64,000 nt of DNA from Lumbricus rubellus (taxonomy: Eukaryota > Annelida > Clitellata > Crassiclitellata > Lumbricidae). Every line of letters begins with the position of its first letter. The first letter of the stretch is position 1. The notes beneath the pieces were generated by a model. It had not been told where the DNA came from. It searched no databases and worked only from the letters and a program-made list of their open reading frames with translations. The translations under genes were made by a program, and so were the position numbers. Shown here piece after piece: positions 34,966 through 47,010 of this stretch. The stretch is from contig OX243820.1 in assembly GCA_945859605.1 (NCBI GenBank), positions 27,683,896 to 27,747,895 on the forward strand. Direction: 5' to 3'.

Positions 34966-36204
34966 ATGAATATGACATCAGTTTGTTTAGCTGTTGTGAT
35001 CGCTGTCGTGGTCATCCATATGGCCAACGCACAAGGTCAGTGATTGCATGTAGCACTTACTTGAAGTCGGTATGTTTCACATTTGTTTCATGTCCTGTAT
35101 AGGAATATTGCCCTGCCCCACATTCTTTGTATGCGTTTCCATATTTTAGTTCTCATTATTAGACTATTCGTTAAGCAGCATCTAGTTCTAATGGCTTAAG
35201 GTTTTTGGCTTGTAAAAAATCTATTTAGTAATTCAGTGCCATTTGTATTTCCCTCTCACATTGTAGCAGGATGTAGGGTATTGTTTTTCGTACATTAAAT
35301 TAAGAAAAGTAGCCTACACGTAGGCCTACGCACTAAGAAAGTGAAACTTATAGGCCCTACGTATAAAATTAACATTAAATGGTTGCACGTTTCATTGATT
35401 CCAGAGACGACCACACCTTGTCCAAAGCAGATCAGATGTCTTCCAGGTTGTACCTTAGTTACGAAACCTGACGGATGTGAAAAATGTGCCTGTAGCTGTG
35501 AGGTAGGTTTATCATCACCCGCAACATGTAGATGTCAGTTGTCGTTGCATCCACTTTACAACCGTGATCGTCGTCGTCGTCATCATCACCATCATCATCC
35601 TGTGTCGTCTTTGTTGTTGCCATCATCATTATTATCATTATGATCATTATCATCATCGCCGTGAGCTTGTTTCGAGTTGACGCTTTCAAACATTTCACAC
35701 ATCAAAAGTTTACAATTTTCTTGTTTTGTGCCAACCCAACTATGAGCGATCGTGCTCTTGTTTTATTTTATGATTATGTGAATAAGTAAGTGAGATTCCA
35801 ATTTCGTAATTTTGTCGTCATTCGCCGCCATCATCATCATCATCATCACGGTGACTTTTCCATTTGTAAAGATAAAATTTATCTAACATTTAATGTTACC
35901 GGTAGTTCACAGCGCGGTCATCATCGCTACAATTATCATCATCGTCATTATCATCAATAATTGATAATGAACTAATTGACGAAATGATTGATGTAGGCTA
36001 TTACTTTTATTTACTCTTCTCGTTCATTATATTGATCGGAAAGATCGGTGAATATTCTATGGAATAGGCTTAATTGAGTAAATTGAAATGTTTGCTGCTA
36101 TTTAGGAACTCAACTGCCCCAAAGATCAGAAATGTGTCTTCAAAAACGACGATTGCAAAGAGACAACTTGCATTCTAAAGCCAACATGCGTTGTTCCAAA
36201 ATAG
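34966..36204 (+). CDS. Copy 6: secreted two-module antistasin-like protein
   Basis: Exon 2 is 34888-35035 (ATG 34966), exon 3 35405-35502 and exon 4 36106-36204 (TAG), giving 88 aa. The signal peptide is MNMTSVCLAVVIAVVVIHMA.., where an in-frame ATG three codons in could also start. The antistasin-like domain is CPKQIRCLPGC..DGCEKCACSC. The second module is C-x4-C-x5-C-x6-C-x4-C-x5-C (ELNCPKDQKC..DDCKETTC..PTCVVPK), 12 Cys in all. This is the cleanest two-module copy. Downstream the LTR element at 36855-42988 separates it from a decayed exon 5 at 43222. Confidence 0.82.
35570..35965. repeat. (CAT/ATC)-rich tracts in intron 3 of copy 6
   Basis: Interrupted trinucleotide stretches at 35571-35660, 35825-35850 and 35918-35957, in the same position as in the other copies. 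Confidence 0.75.
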
Positions 36205-36854
36205 AGTAGGCTATTATACACTTATTTTCTATGTCGCTCATTCATTCAACCATTTTCTGAGCAAATTTTAAGACAGTCTACTTTAACTATTAAAAATCAT
36301 TCTCTTGTATTTATTCCAATAGTGATTCGCAGTTTCATTAGGTGCAATATCTATATAGGGCCTAGGCCTAATGTTGTGGCATGTATGCCTGTGTGTGTGT
36401 GTGTGCGTGCGTGTGTGTGTATGTGTGTATGTGTAGGCCTAGGTTTGCGTTTATTCTTCCATGCGTGTTTGTGATCAATCTGGCGATCAAGAAGACCAAT
36501 AAAATAAGTGATTGAAGCGCAACAACGGTTAAGGCAGTCTAGCGACTTGGCAAACTTTGCTTCTGGTTTGATGAGATGATTATGTAAAATTCACATATTG
36601 CAATATTGCACATGGATTCGAACACCGGATGCAACGCTACATATGTAGCAGAAGTGTCATTCTGATAGTGCTGCTTGCATTCTTGCTATAACTATGTCAA
36701 AAGATGTTATTAGGTCGATTAGCCTAGATATTGCTAGATACTCTACTATATAGATGGTATTACTAGGCATTTTTGCATGAATAGCAGATAGGCCTACTCT
36801 ACAGAATGTTATCACTAGGTATCACTGGATAGTAGACTCACTACGAGATGCTAT

Positions 36855-38364
36855 TGTAACGTCCTATGAGGCCGCTACAATTTATCGTCCCGTTAGGCCG
36901 CTTAGCGTACTTACTTGCTAATTGATTTTACCAGTTATCGCGGGTCTATTAATAGATCATCACATAGATGGTATATTTTTGCGAGGGTCGTCATGACGAC
37001 GGAAGGGTGCTACTGCTCGAGGCTTCTGTCGAGGCTTCTGAACCTTCTTGTGGTGACCAATCGCAGTAGATTGTCCGTCCTATCAGAGGCCGAGGTTTGC
37101 GTCCGACGGTCGTTTTTGCGTGGTAGCCTTTGATTGGTTGATCCGGATCACGTGACCGCTTCCAACGCCGAAAAGCGCAGTCGACTGGAGGTTTTCATCG
37201 GGGTGAGAGCTCGGCTCGGGAAGATCAGAAATTCCGTATATTCTGGGTCTAAAAATGCTGATTGTGTGGCTGATTGCCTGATTTCATGAATATGAATATA
37301 CCGTTGACTAAGCGACTGGTTTTGGGACAGTTTGCAGCTGATTCTGTGTGAATCTTTATTGTCATATATTCCAATATTCGGACAAGAAATCTTCCGATCT
37401 TCTTTTCATATTTGAATGCGAGTGTTGGCCAAATTGCACGGAAATTGCCAGGGAAGTATTAACTAATCTAATTGCTCCATAACAGATTCCGAAACCAAGT
37501 GTAGTTAATTAATCAGATATTAATGTTCATTGATAATAAGAATTGAAACCTAAGTTGATATTGCATATCGGTTGAAAGCTGCAGACCGAATTATGATTCA
37601 TTATACCTGACTGTTAATTATAAAACGCGATTACTAGAATTAAGGTTGTGCACGCCTGTTGATTATTTACGGAGATTCTGCTGACTTTGAAGACATATTG
37701 CATAGTTATTGAAGAACAATACCTAGGCCCGATCACAGATGTTAATTGTCAGCAACGCTTGTTCATTATATTCAGTTGAATTGTTTAATTAAATATATCA
37801 AATCAAACGTTAATAAATCATTGAATCATGGAAACTTCTATAAGGTCTGAGGATGACTCTGATGAGGATTTAGAGGAAAACTTAACCAAGGAGAAGAAGG
37901 GAGGAACCCCTGACAGACCAGAGGAAGGTGAGGTAATGCAGGAAAAGAGAAGGGAAGGGTTGATCGCACTTAAGGATGGGGGACTTACACAACCTGTTGA
38001 AGGGGATTCGAACCCAGACGGTCTTCAATTCGAGGAAGCCGTCGTTCCCAGACCGGGAACCGCAGACATATGTCGCCACTCGACCGAAGTCATTCCTGGT
38101 ACCGATGAGAGACATCCCCGTCCTGAGGTGGAAGACCCAACCCTAAACTACGACTTTACCAGAGGGAAATCAATGGATCCCGTAGATCTTACCTACTTAG
38201 TTGAACCTGTAGTCTTACCTGACAACAGAGAACCCCTTCAACAGTGCGGCGCCTCGATTGAAATCCTAAGGCGGGCTCCTACCACTTGGGAGGCTGAAGA
38301 GCAATACCAAGGGTGGGACCCCCGGTCACGTGGTCTTCTTTCGAGGTGGGGGCAGGCCGTTACA
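36855..38364 (+). repeat. 5' LTR
   Basis: 1510 bp, TG...CA bounded. It contains the start codon of the element ORF (37828) in its last third, so the 3' copy also carries the first 179 codons. Confidence 0.88.
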
Positions 38365-40311
38365 ATTGGTACCAGAAGTGGGGTTTTGAAATTAAGGTCA
38401 GATACAGAGGTTCAAATCCAATCTAGTGCAGATACAATTGACACCAGATTAAGTAAGGTAAAAGTAAGCTCAGGTACATTTGGTCCTAGACTAAGTGAGG
38501 TTTGGGAACTAGGTTCAAATACAGCTGACGCTCAGGTCCAACTTAGTCAAGATACAAGGGCCAGAAAAGAACCCGAAATGGTTAGGAATGAAACTGTCTA
38601 TCATAGAGATTTAAATACGTTTTATGAAAGCTTTGACTATGAGTCGTATTTGCGCATGAAACAAAACCGGTTAAATAGAGATATAACCGAACAATTGAAA
38701 TGCAATAGTGAAGACTCAGAAGTAACTGATATGCGGCCTTTACATCGATTTGTGCTCGACCCAAATGCGATAGCTATAGGGCAAGACTGTTTGAAAACAT
38801 GTACTAACTCTGGAATGTTAGTTGTAGATAAATCAAATGGGGATTTGTCGTTCACACGAGAGTACGACTGGGGTCCACGAGATGCACATCCTCGTCGTCC
38901 CATCTCAACCGCAACTTCACGGGCTGCCACCTTCCCATACTCGTCGTACCAATTCATGAACACTGAAGCTGAAAATCTTCGACGATCAACTGCAATTCCT
39001 CCACGAATCATCTCTTCGAAGAATGTGGGTATGCACGACGTCCAGGTACGTGAAATGAAACCTGAATCAGAAAAGATCGCGTTCGCTTCTGCTTCGATTC
39101 CTCGTATGCCCACCCTGACGACATCTTCGAGTCGGCCGATAATGTCAACGATGTCTTCGTCGCTAAAAACTCAGGTTACCCAGAGCTACGAATACTTACC
39201 TCGTGAGACAGTACAGCCCATCTTCGTACCCTACTACGGTCCAACCTCGTACGATGAACAGGTTGCCCTGGCGAAACAATTAATGCAGTGGCCAACAATG
39301 AAACCGATTGTCGCGGGTGGTCTCAACGATGACCTGCCTAATCCGTTCCTACTCGGGAGCGGTGTTGCTTCTGAAGAACCGCCCACAATCGTCAGCTCTT
39401 ATGCTCGAGAGTTGTCACCGAAAAAGGACACTGCCGAACCGTCTCGATCTGAACCAATTGCTCGTGAAAGGAAAGAACCTGCTGGGAAACTACCAACTGA
39501 ATATTCAAATTTCCCAGATAGAAGAATGACATCATCAATGAAGCTGGACCGATACAACGAACAGGTATCTGAACTGATCCTTGGACTTTCCTGGATGAAA
39601 GACGAAAATGTACTTTGGCATGTCGGTCGCAACTGGATTCTGGCGGGAAGTCACCGATTCGACGTTCACTGCAAGCCACGTGTGAGACTGTGTCGCAGAA
39701 TAGTAGCTTCTCGTGACCATGGAAGAAAGGAAGAAATCCATGCCGTGCAACCGAATTCGAAAACTACTGAGAAGCCATGGACCAGCCAGCCGGAACGTGC
39801 AGAAACCGGAACTCCACGCCTGAAGAAAGTTTCCGCTTCATCGAACTGCACTTCGAATCTACTCTCTCCTAAGGTGGTAGCCCGGAATCCTTCTAACGAG
39901 GATGTGCATCCTTCTCCCGGCTTCGCAAATCCTCCCTCCGTTGGTGTACATCTTCCGTCTGTTCTTGCCAACTTCTCTTCGGAAGATGTGCATCTTCCCT
40001 ACGTCCTCGCCGGCTATCGAGCAAGTGAAAGTGAAAGCACCGGATTCACACCTAACCGGCTGTTCCTGTCAAGAGCGCTGTGCATGCCGATTGATTTAGT
40101 TTTAGGAGATGTTCAAGTCGCTAATGCTTTGTCTAATACCGATGATTTTGTTGTGAATCAAATTGAGAATGTGCAAAATAACTTTGAAATTGCTCGAAAA
40201 TTTATGCAGCGCCATGTCACTAGCAGAAATTTCCGGTATGACATGAGAGTGAAACCCGCTAGGTTTCCCATAGGGTCCTGGGTTTGGGTAGGCTTATTAA
40301 CGTATATGTAA
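37828..40311 (+). CDS. Chimeric retrotransposon ORF, 827 aa: gag-like, protease tail, integrase tail
   Basis: The start lies inside the 5' LTR and the frame runs through the LTR end and primer site. The N-terminal ~570 residues are acidic and polar, without a zinc knuckle or a motif I recognise; gag-like by position only. Residues ~572-635 read NEQVSELILGLSWMKDENVL and then HCKPRVRLCRRIV, resembling the C-terminal end of a Ty3/gypsy retropepsin (ILGxDxM) and the linker after it. Residues ~722-827 read HLPYVLAGYRAS, STGFTPNRLFLSR, PIDLVLGD, the end of an integrase core, followed by a C-terminal tail (FRYDMRVKPARFPIGSWVWV). The active-site motifs of protease, RT and integrase core are absent, so a large in-frame internal deletion is inferred. 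Confidence 0.78.
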   Translation: METSIRSEDDSDEDLEENLTKEKKGGTPDRPEEGEVMQEKRREGLIALKDGGLTQPVEGDSNPDGLQFEEAVVPRPGTADICRHSTEVIPGTDERHPRPEVEDPTLNYDFTRGKSMDPVDLTYLVEPVVLPDNREPLQQCGASIEILRRAPTTWEAEEQYQGWDPRSRGLLSRWGQAVTIGTRSGVLKLRSDTEVQIQSSADTIDTRLSKVKVSSGTFGPRLSEVWELGSNTADAQVQLSQDTRARKEPEMVRNETVYHRDLNTFYESFDYESYLRMKQNRLNRDITEQLKCNSEDSEVTDMRPLHRFVLDPNAIAIGQDCLKTCTNSGMLVVDKSNGDLSFTREYDWGPRDAHPRRPISTATSRAATFPYSSYQFMNTEAENLRRSTAIPPRIISSKNVGMHDVQVREMKPESEKIAFASASIPRMPTLTTSSSRPIMSTMSSSLKTQVTQSYEYLPRETVQPIFVPYYGPTSYDEQVALAKQLMQWPTMKPIVAGGLNDDLPNPFLLGSGVASEEPPTIVSSYARELSPKKDTAEPSRSEPIARERKEPAGKLPTEYSNFPDRRMTSSMKLDRYNEQVSELILGLSWMKDENVLWHVGRNWILAGSHRFDVHCKPRVRLCRRIVASRDHGRKEEIHAVQPNSKTTEKPWTSQPERAETGTPRLKKVSASSNCTSNLLSPKVVARNPSNEDVHPSPGFANPPSVGVHLPSVLANFSSEDVHLPYVLAGYRASESESTGFTPNRLFLSRALCMPIDLVLGDVQVANALSNTDDFVVNQIENVQNNFEIARKFMQRHVTSRNFRYDMRVKPARFPIGSWVWVGLLTYM

Positions 40312-41478
40312 TGTAAGATAATATCGCGTAATGGCGATAGGTTTAGGCTTTGGCGAGAAGCCTGGTTTTAGTTCCTTTGGATGAAAATGCATATGAATTT
40401 TTGTTTCTAAACTTGATCTAGGTTAGATCATGGGGGTAGGTAAGGATTGTTTACTTGTAGTTTTACTTGCATTGTTTTCTTTGTTGCCACGAAGAAGGGC
40501 AAGATTGCTGTGCTTGTATGTGATTGCATAACCATGATTAATTGTATAATCTATGATGAGATTATTGGCTATTTTGAATTCTATATGGTTAGTGAAGGCA
40601 GGTTCAGATGTAGAATAGTGGGTTGTAATTGTCCAGACAGCGTTACGGGTCTATTCTATTATATTCCGTCCTGTAAGGTGGACGTAGAAAGTCTTTTGCA
40701 TAAGTCAGGGAGAAATCCGTACTAGCTTCTTGGGTATGTTTCCCTGAATAGTAAATCCTTTGTTTGCTAGTTCCGGAAGGTCTGCTCTGTTATGCTCCGT
40801 CTTGTAAGGTAGACGTCGACAGACTATACACAGGTCAAGGAGAAATCCGTCCTAGTGTGGCTTGGGTATGCTTCACTAAGCAGTAAAGCCTTTGCTTAAT
40901 AGTTCAGCCCTAGTAACGTGTAAGGTGGGTAATGAAGTGTTGACTGCCCATCGCTGATAGCGATTGTATGTTGAGCTAAGGAAGAGAGTTTTCCTAGAAA
41001 TCTCTTTGGTTACGGGTGAAGATAGAATTTAAAGAAATAGTCTTCCTTTATTGTGTAATGTGCATTTGATTCATAGTATTATTTACCTGTTAAATTGGAA
41101 TCTAATGTGCTGATTTGTTAGCATAATAGTTTAGTGAGATTTGGTGCCGGAGCGGGGAATATTGTGTTTGGAAGACATTTATTAATCCTAGTAAGTGGCT
41201 CCGTGCAATTGAAGGATTAGGAATGATGATTATAATTTGTGTTAACTGTAAACTTGATTCAGCACAGAGATTCTTTGTGATACTCTTAAAATCTTGATAT
41301 CAGTTTCGTGATGTACATAAGTTGGACTTGACATTTTTGGGCATGAACATACCGAGTTGTCGGTACAACTTGTGTTATATCAGGTGTTAGTTAAGGATTG
41401 CTTGTTTATATTGTTTGGTTTCGGACCCTGTTCTGGAAATTTTCCATTAAGTGGAAAATTGGATTAAGTGGGGGGGTG

Positions 41479-42988
41479 TGTAACGTCCTATGAGGCCGCT
41501 ACAATTTATCGTCCCGTTAGGCCGCTTAGCGTACTTACTTGCTAATTGATTTTACCAGTTATCGCGGGTCTATTAATAGATCATCACATAGATGGTATAT
41601 TTTTGCGAGGGTCGTCATGACGACGGAAGGGTGCTACTGCTCGAGGCTTCTGTCGAGGCTTCTGAACCTTCTTGTGGTGACCAATCGCAGTAGATTGTCC
41701 GTCCTATCAGAGGCCGAGGTTTGCGTCCGACGGTCGTTTTTGCGTGGTAGCCTTTGATTGGTTGATCCGGATCACGTGACCGCTTCCAACGCCGAAAAGC
41801 GCAGTCGACTGGAGGTTTTCATCGGGGTGAGAGCTCGGCTCGGGAAGATCAGAAATTCCGTATATTCTGGGTCTAAAAATGCTGATTGTGTGGCTGATTG
41901 CCTGATTTCATGAATATGAATATACCGTTGACTAAGCGACTGGTTTTGGGACAGTTTGCAGCTGATTCTGTGTGAATCTTTATTGTCATATATTCCAATA
42001 TTCGGACAAGAAATCTTCCGATCTTCTTTTCATATTTGAATGCGAGTGTTGGCCAAATTGCACGGAAATTGCCAGGGAAGTATTAACTAATCTAATTGCT
42101 CCATAACAGATTCCGAAACCAAGTGTAGTTAATTAATCAGATATTAATGTTCATTGATAATAAGAATTGAAACCTAAGTTGATATTGCATATCGGTTGAA
42201 AGCTGCAGACCGAATTATGATTCATTATACCTGACTGTTAATTATAAAACGCGATTACTAGAATTAAGGTTGTGCACGCCTGTTGATTATTTACGGAGAT
42301 TCTGCTGACTTTGAAGACATATTGCATAGTTATTGAAGAACAATACCTAGGCCCGATCACAGATGTTAATTGTCAGCAACGCTTGTTCATTATATTCAGT
42401 TGAATTGTTTAATTAAATATATCAAATCAAACGTTAATAAATCATTGAATCATGGAAACTTCTATAAGGTCTGAGGATGACTCTGATGAGGATTTAGAGG
42501 AAAACTTAACCAAGGAGAAGAAGGGAGGAACCCCTGACAGACCAGAGGAAGGTGAGGTAATGCAGGAAAAGAGAAGGGAAGGGTTGATCGCACTTAAGGA
42601 TGGGGGACTTACACAACCTGTTGAAGGGGATTCGAACCCAGACGGTCTTCAATTCGAGGAAGCCGTCGTTCCCAGACCGGGAACCGCAGACATATGTCGC
42701 CACTCGACCGAAGTCATTCCTGGTACCGATGAGAGACATCCCCGTCCTGAGGTGGAAGACCCAACCCTAAACTACGACTTTACCAGAGGGAAATCAATGG
42801 ATCCCGTAGATCTTACCTACTTAGTTGAACCTGTAGTCTTACCTGACAACAGAGAACCCCTTCAACAGTGCGGCGCCTCGATTGAAATCCTAAGGCGGGC
42901 TCCTACCACTTGGGAGGCTGAAGAGCAATACCAAGGGTGGGACCCCCGGTCACGTGGTCTTCTTTCGAGGTGGGGGCAGGCCGTTACA
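41479..42988 (+). repeat. 3' LTR
   Basis: Offset by 4624 bp from the 5' LTR throughout. It repeats the first 179 codons of the element ORF; this frame then continues 18 codons into host DNA and stops at 43045. Confidence 0.88.
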
Positions 42989-43221
42989 CTATTAGGCCTA
43001 TTATCGGCATTATTGAATAGTAGTCAGACCTACTCTGCACGATAATTCTCCACACGACTAAGATTATAGAAGTACATGTAAATGCAAGATCTCGGTTTTG
43101 CAGAATGATGGAAAGGCGCCGCAGCCATAGAAAAAATTAATTATCTTCTCTTCAAGTTATACGACAACAACGAAAATGTCGTTATTATAAAATAGTAATA
43201 GTACATCTGGATGCATTTTAG

Positions 43222-43500
43222 ATGGATGTCCAATGCAGCCTTGGTGCAAATCTCGCTTCACAAACGGACTAATTAAAGGAGTGAAAAACCGATGAACTCT
43301 CTGCGAAATCAAATAATACAACCCTACAACATTCTCATCGAAAGACATCGCTGGAAAAATAAACACAGTTACACAGGACGAAGAAGAACTATTGTCCAAC
43401 ATACAGAACGAACAATGGATGTGGTCATTCAAACACTGGGGAGTGGCGAGGTGTAGATTTAGTTTTCCGGGGGACATGGTCGTTTCAATTGGACATGGTC
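43222..43500 (+). pseudogene. Decayed exon 5 and 3' UTR of copy 6
   Basis: CATTTTAG|AT acceptor as in copy 5, then GCPMQPWCKSRF..., with a premature TGA at 43293-43295 and several Cys lost. The 3' UTR block (CATCGAAAGACATCG, AATAAACACAG, GACGAAGAAGAAC) is clearly shared with copies 1 and 2 and with 53940-54010. It lay next to copy 6 before the LTR element inserted. Confidence 0.72.
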
Positions 43501-45750
43501 GTATCTTGTTGTTTTTGCTAAAAACTATGCTAGATGCTGTCAGTAGATCAGTAGATTCCTAACTATCAGTTGATACTACTAGACTCACAATAGATTTTGC
43601 ACAAGATGTGCTTGGTAGATGTAACCAAATATTCTACTAGATGCTGCTCATATTATTCCATCCAGCTAGTTGTAGACCTAGATGCAAGATCTTCGATATG
43701 CAGTTGTAAAAAAATCGGTGAAACAGAAAAAAATTTAAATCTATCAACACACAAACAAGAGACGTGGCGAGAAAAAATCGGATTGGTTTTAGTTTTCGGG
43801 CATTGCCGTGGGCCATGGTCGTATTTTACTACAATTTTAGTGTTTAAAATTCACGCCAAGACTCCAAAATCACTCGAAAACCGTCTATCGTTCGATTGAC
43901 ATGGCATTGAAATCAGTCAGGATTGCAGCATTCTCGATCTGATTCAAGGCAGACTTTGCGCGGCCAACAAATTTCTGAGCTGCTTTTAAAAAACAGTGTG
44001 CGCTTGGGTATCCAGTCCCAGTAATCACGATATTGTGGCGGTGCTTTTAAAAATCACGCCACTTTTCTAAAATCACTCGAAAACGGTCCATTGCTCGAAT
44101 GACATAGTATCGAAATCTGTCAGGATTGCAGCATTCTCGATCTGATTCAAGGCCGACTTTGCGCGGCCAAAACATTTTTGAGCTGCTTTTCAAAAACAGT
44201 GTGCTCTTGGGTATCCAGTCCCAGTAATCACGATATTGTGGCGGTGCTTTAAAAGTCACGCCAAGCCTCCAAAATCACTCGAAACCTTCCATCGTTCGAA
44301 TTACATAGCATTCAAATCAGTCAGGATTGCAGCATTCTTGATATTATTCAAGGCAGACCTTGCGCGGCCACAAAATTTCTGAGCTGCTCCTCAAAAGCAG
44401 TGTGCTCTTGGGTATCCAGTCCCAGTAATCACGATTTTGGAGGCGGCGCTTTAATAGCAGTAATGCATTAAATATCGGTATCGGGGGAAGGGTGGTGGTG
44501 TCCATCCCGTCAACTCTCCATACCAAATACGTCAATATGTACGTTGGAAATATAAAAATTATAAGCTTCTAAGCATAATCTTACATTCTGTTCTAAATCG
44601 AGCGAGTAGACCTAATCTAAAGAGTCTTCCAGAGGTGACAAAAGTTTTTATATCTACAGGTGGTATTTCACAGTAAGCCTACATGCATGTCTTCATTTCA
44701 CTCATTTATTAGGTTTTGTTAATGAAAATCACTGTTTAAGATCATTTCTCATCATGATGCTCACATTTCATATAAGAAGGGTAGTCCCAATAAGTAGCCT
44801 TTCAATGCAGCAATGGATTATGAAGAGCCAGTGGCTCTACAACGTATGATAGCGAATGATCTCGTCAATCCTCTCTCTCTCTCGACACCTGACAATAAGA
44901 ATTATTGAAACACATTGAACTTGAAATTCGTGATCGTTAAGTATAGCCTACTTCTTCCGTTACAAATTTCCGAGGCTCGAGCTCGCACTTCCTGTAAGTC
45001 TGAGTCTGTCTGACACCATTCTATGAAGTCGTTTAGAAATTTAAGTCGTGTCACAGACGATTTTTTCACGTGTAATCTTAGGCCTATATCTCCTGTGATC
45101 GAAATCTAAGCCTATAGGCCCACCCAAAATTACCAACCTATATGCGTCAGTTGCGTCACCTTATCTTAATTGAAAAACAATTATGATCTCTGATATTGGT
45201 CTAACGACATACACCAGGTAGGCTACAAATAGAAATTAGGCTACACGTGGGTTTATACAGATGTCAGTAGATGCATTCAATTACCGAAACAAAGTCGTCA
45301 AAAGAGACCAATGACCATGCTTTGTCGGATATAACTATAACGACCATAACGCAAAACAGGACGTGTGATTGCTTAGTAGGCTAACTGAACACGATTGACA
45401 GCGTGTACACGCACAGGGACACACGCGCTGGCAAATAGGCCTAGATAATACCGGTATGCAAGCAAATACAATAAGAGACAGAACAAAAGCAAAGACACGG
45501 ACGAATGAATTCCAATAACCAGCAAAGAAAACGTTGTTTACTACTCATCAACAAGGAGGATTGTCCCTGCTTGGGAATTGGATCTTAATACAAGATCCTG
45601 CAGAAGCCCTGAAACCGTTTGTTTTAGTCATTAAGAACATCACAAATCTCATAAAATATTGAAATACTTGTTCACTCAGTCAAATATTTTGCATAGCTGA
45701 AAATGACAGACCTTACATGTAAATTGCACAATTATATTATGTAGGCTATA
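43500..45750. repeat. Segmental duplicate of 53900-55500 and 63150-63450
   Basis: Shared blocks include TTTTCGGGCATTGCCGTGGG, the AGGCTCGAGCTCGCACTTC region (also 55250 and 63185) and GGAATTGGATCTTAAT (45577 and 63319). No gene is supported. It forms the spacer of the subfamily B units. Confidence 0.65.
43852..44455. repeat. Three tandem ~200-bp repeats
   Basis: Units starting near 43852, 44050 and 44252 each contain CAGTCAGGATTGCAGCATTC and GGGTATCCAGTCCCAGTAAT. The paralogous spacer at 54420 lacks them. Minus-strand frames reading RDYWDWIPKSTL are artefacts of the repeat. Confidence 0.85.
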
Positions 45751-46027
45751 CGCCTAGATAAGTCAAGTTAACCAGTAAAATAATAATAAAAATAATAATC
45801 TACATGATTAGCCTATAATCTACAAGTTAATAATAATGATATCCGTAATTGAACTCCTACCCTTAAAAACTTGCATAACAGCAAATAATGTATATAATGT
45901 TTTATAATGTACATAAAAGACAGGCCCTAATAAAGTAACCCCTCATGTTTTGCTAATAGTTTGGTCATAAGTGTGGATTTTTAAATAACAGTTCACAAGC
46001 TTAAAGGTAGGCTAATTCACATTTAAT

Positions 46028-46512
46028 TCATCATCAACATCATTGGGCCCAATACCCGTAGGAGTCCGACGCCACTCTCTGTCTGAGTCTGTCTCGCGTC
46101 CTGCTGCCCAGCTTCAACCGGTCCGGTCAGTATGTCTGCTCCATACCAATAACATCTTGTAGCAGCTAGACTACCTTGCCTGATTGAAGAGAATATTGGG
46201 AGAGAGGCAAGAAGGACAACCTGGGTCAATGCCCGCATGTGTCCCATGCGCTCCCCTCGACTCTCTCCACCGGTCTGTTCTGACCGGCCTGTGCATGTAT
46301 GCTCCACATCATGACACCTTAAAGCATCTGGGCCGCTCTGTCACTTGTGTCGTGGTTTTTGCGGATTTCAGTCGTCTTGGTCTTCTACTGCCAGTGTATC
46401 GCCACCCATCTGGCAAACCTCCCTCCTTTGTCCGGGCTTAGGACCGGCACAGGGACGTTGTTGGTTCCCTGTGGCTGAGGATGAATGCAGTTTAACGTCG
46501 TGCCCAGGACTA
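46028..46512 (-). mobile_element. Dispersed repeat, inverted relative of 10426-10918
   Basis: Reverse-complement similarity over the whole length, from the TCATCATCAACATCATT tail to AACGTCGTGCCCAGGAC. Probably the 3' part of a LINE. Confidence 0.6.
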
Positions 46513-46649
46513 TTTAACTACAACGCCCAAATTGCAATAATAAAATGTCAAGCAGAACAAAAGTTAGGCCTATATCACTTTTAGTCAGTTCACCCGCTGC
46601 TACTTGATGATCCAAAATCGTGACGCAGTAAAAAAACTAATGCCTTCGG

Positions 46650-47010
46650 CTTAGACCAAAGATAGCCTCAGGCTTACCAAAACGCTGTGCGTCGTCTTTG
46701 GCTTAGTTAGCTTCAATCTATTTACAAACCTATCATGTATAACACAATCTAACATCACCATCTGTGACTTTCTTTTATCTTCTTCTGGAAGACCTACTCT
46801 AAAATAAATCTGGGCATCATAACACCAGGTAAAGCTGTTCGAAATGTCTTCAGCCTGAATAATTGGTCAGTTATTGCACAGTGTCTGTCGGCCTCCTAAA
46901 TATTTAGTAGGGCTTAGATCCTTTGCGTTGCTTTCAACAGTTCGTCATCTAAACACTGAACGATCGATCAACTGCTTTCAACGAAAATTTAAAAGAAAAC
47001 TTAGAAACTT
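46650..47010 (+). pseudogene. Truncated subfamily A copy (intron 1 end and exon 2 leader only)
   Basis: Sequence from AAACGCTGTGCGTCGTCTTT through acceptor TTTCAACAG|TTCGTCATC (46940/46941) and CTGAACGATCGATCAACTGC matches copies 1-4. It diverges after AAGAAAACTTAG before any ATG-signal-peptide sequence. It marks a lost gene between copies 6 and 7. Confidence 0.8.

Larger units (their letters stand above)
36855..42988 (+). mobile_element. Young nonautonomous Ty3/gypsy-type LTR retrotransposon, 6.1 kb
   Basis: Two 1510-bp direct repeats (36855-38364 and 41479-42988) start TGTAACG and end CGTTACA. The flanks are CTAT (36851-36854) and CTAT (42989-42992). A tRNA-primer-like TGGTACCAGAAGTGGGG (38367-38383) follows the left LTR and a purine/G-rich AAGTGGGGGGG tract precedes the right one. 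The repeats looked identical wherever I compared them, so insertion is recent. The internal region is only 3114 bp and holds one chimeric ORF without reverse transcriptase, RNase H or a full integrase. The element must therefore depend on a relative for mobility. Two diverged ~150-bp tandem segments lie at about 40620-40910. Confidence 0.9.

Noticed and set aside
36915..37133. 71-codon frame in both LTRs as a gene
   Set aside because: It is present only because the LTR is duplicated. There is no motif, and the main element ORF starts later.
42452..43045. 197-codon frame as a separate host gene
   Set aside because: It is the 3' LTR copy of the retrotransposon ORF start, running 18 codons into flanking DNA.
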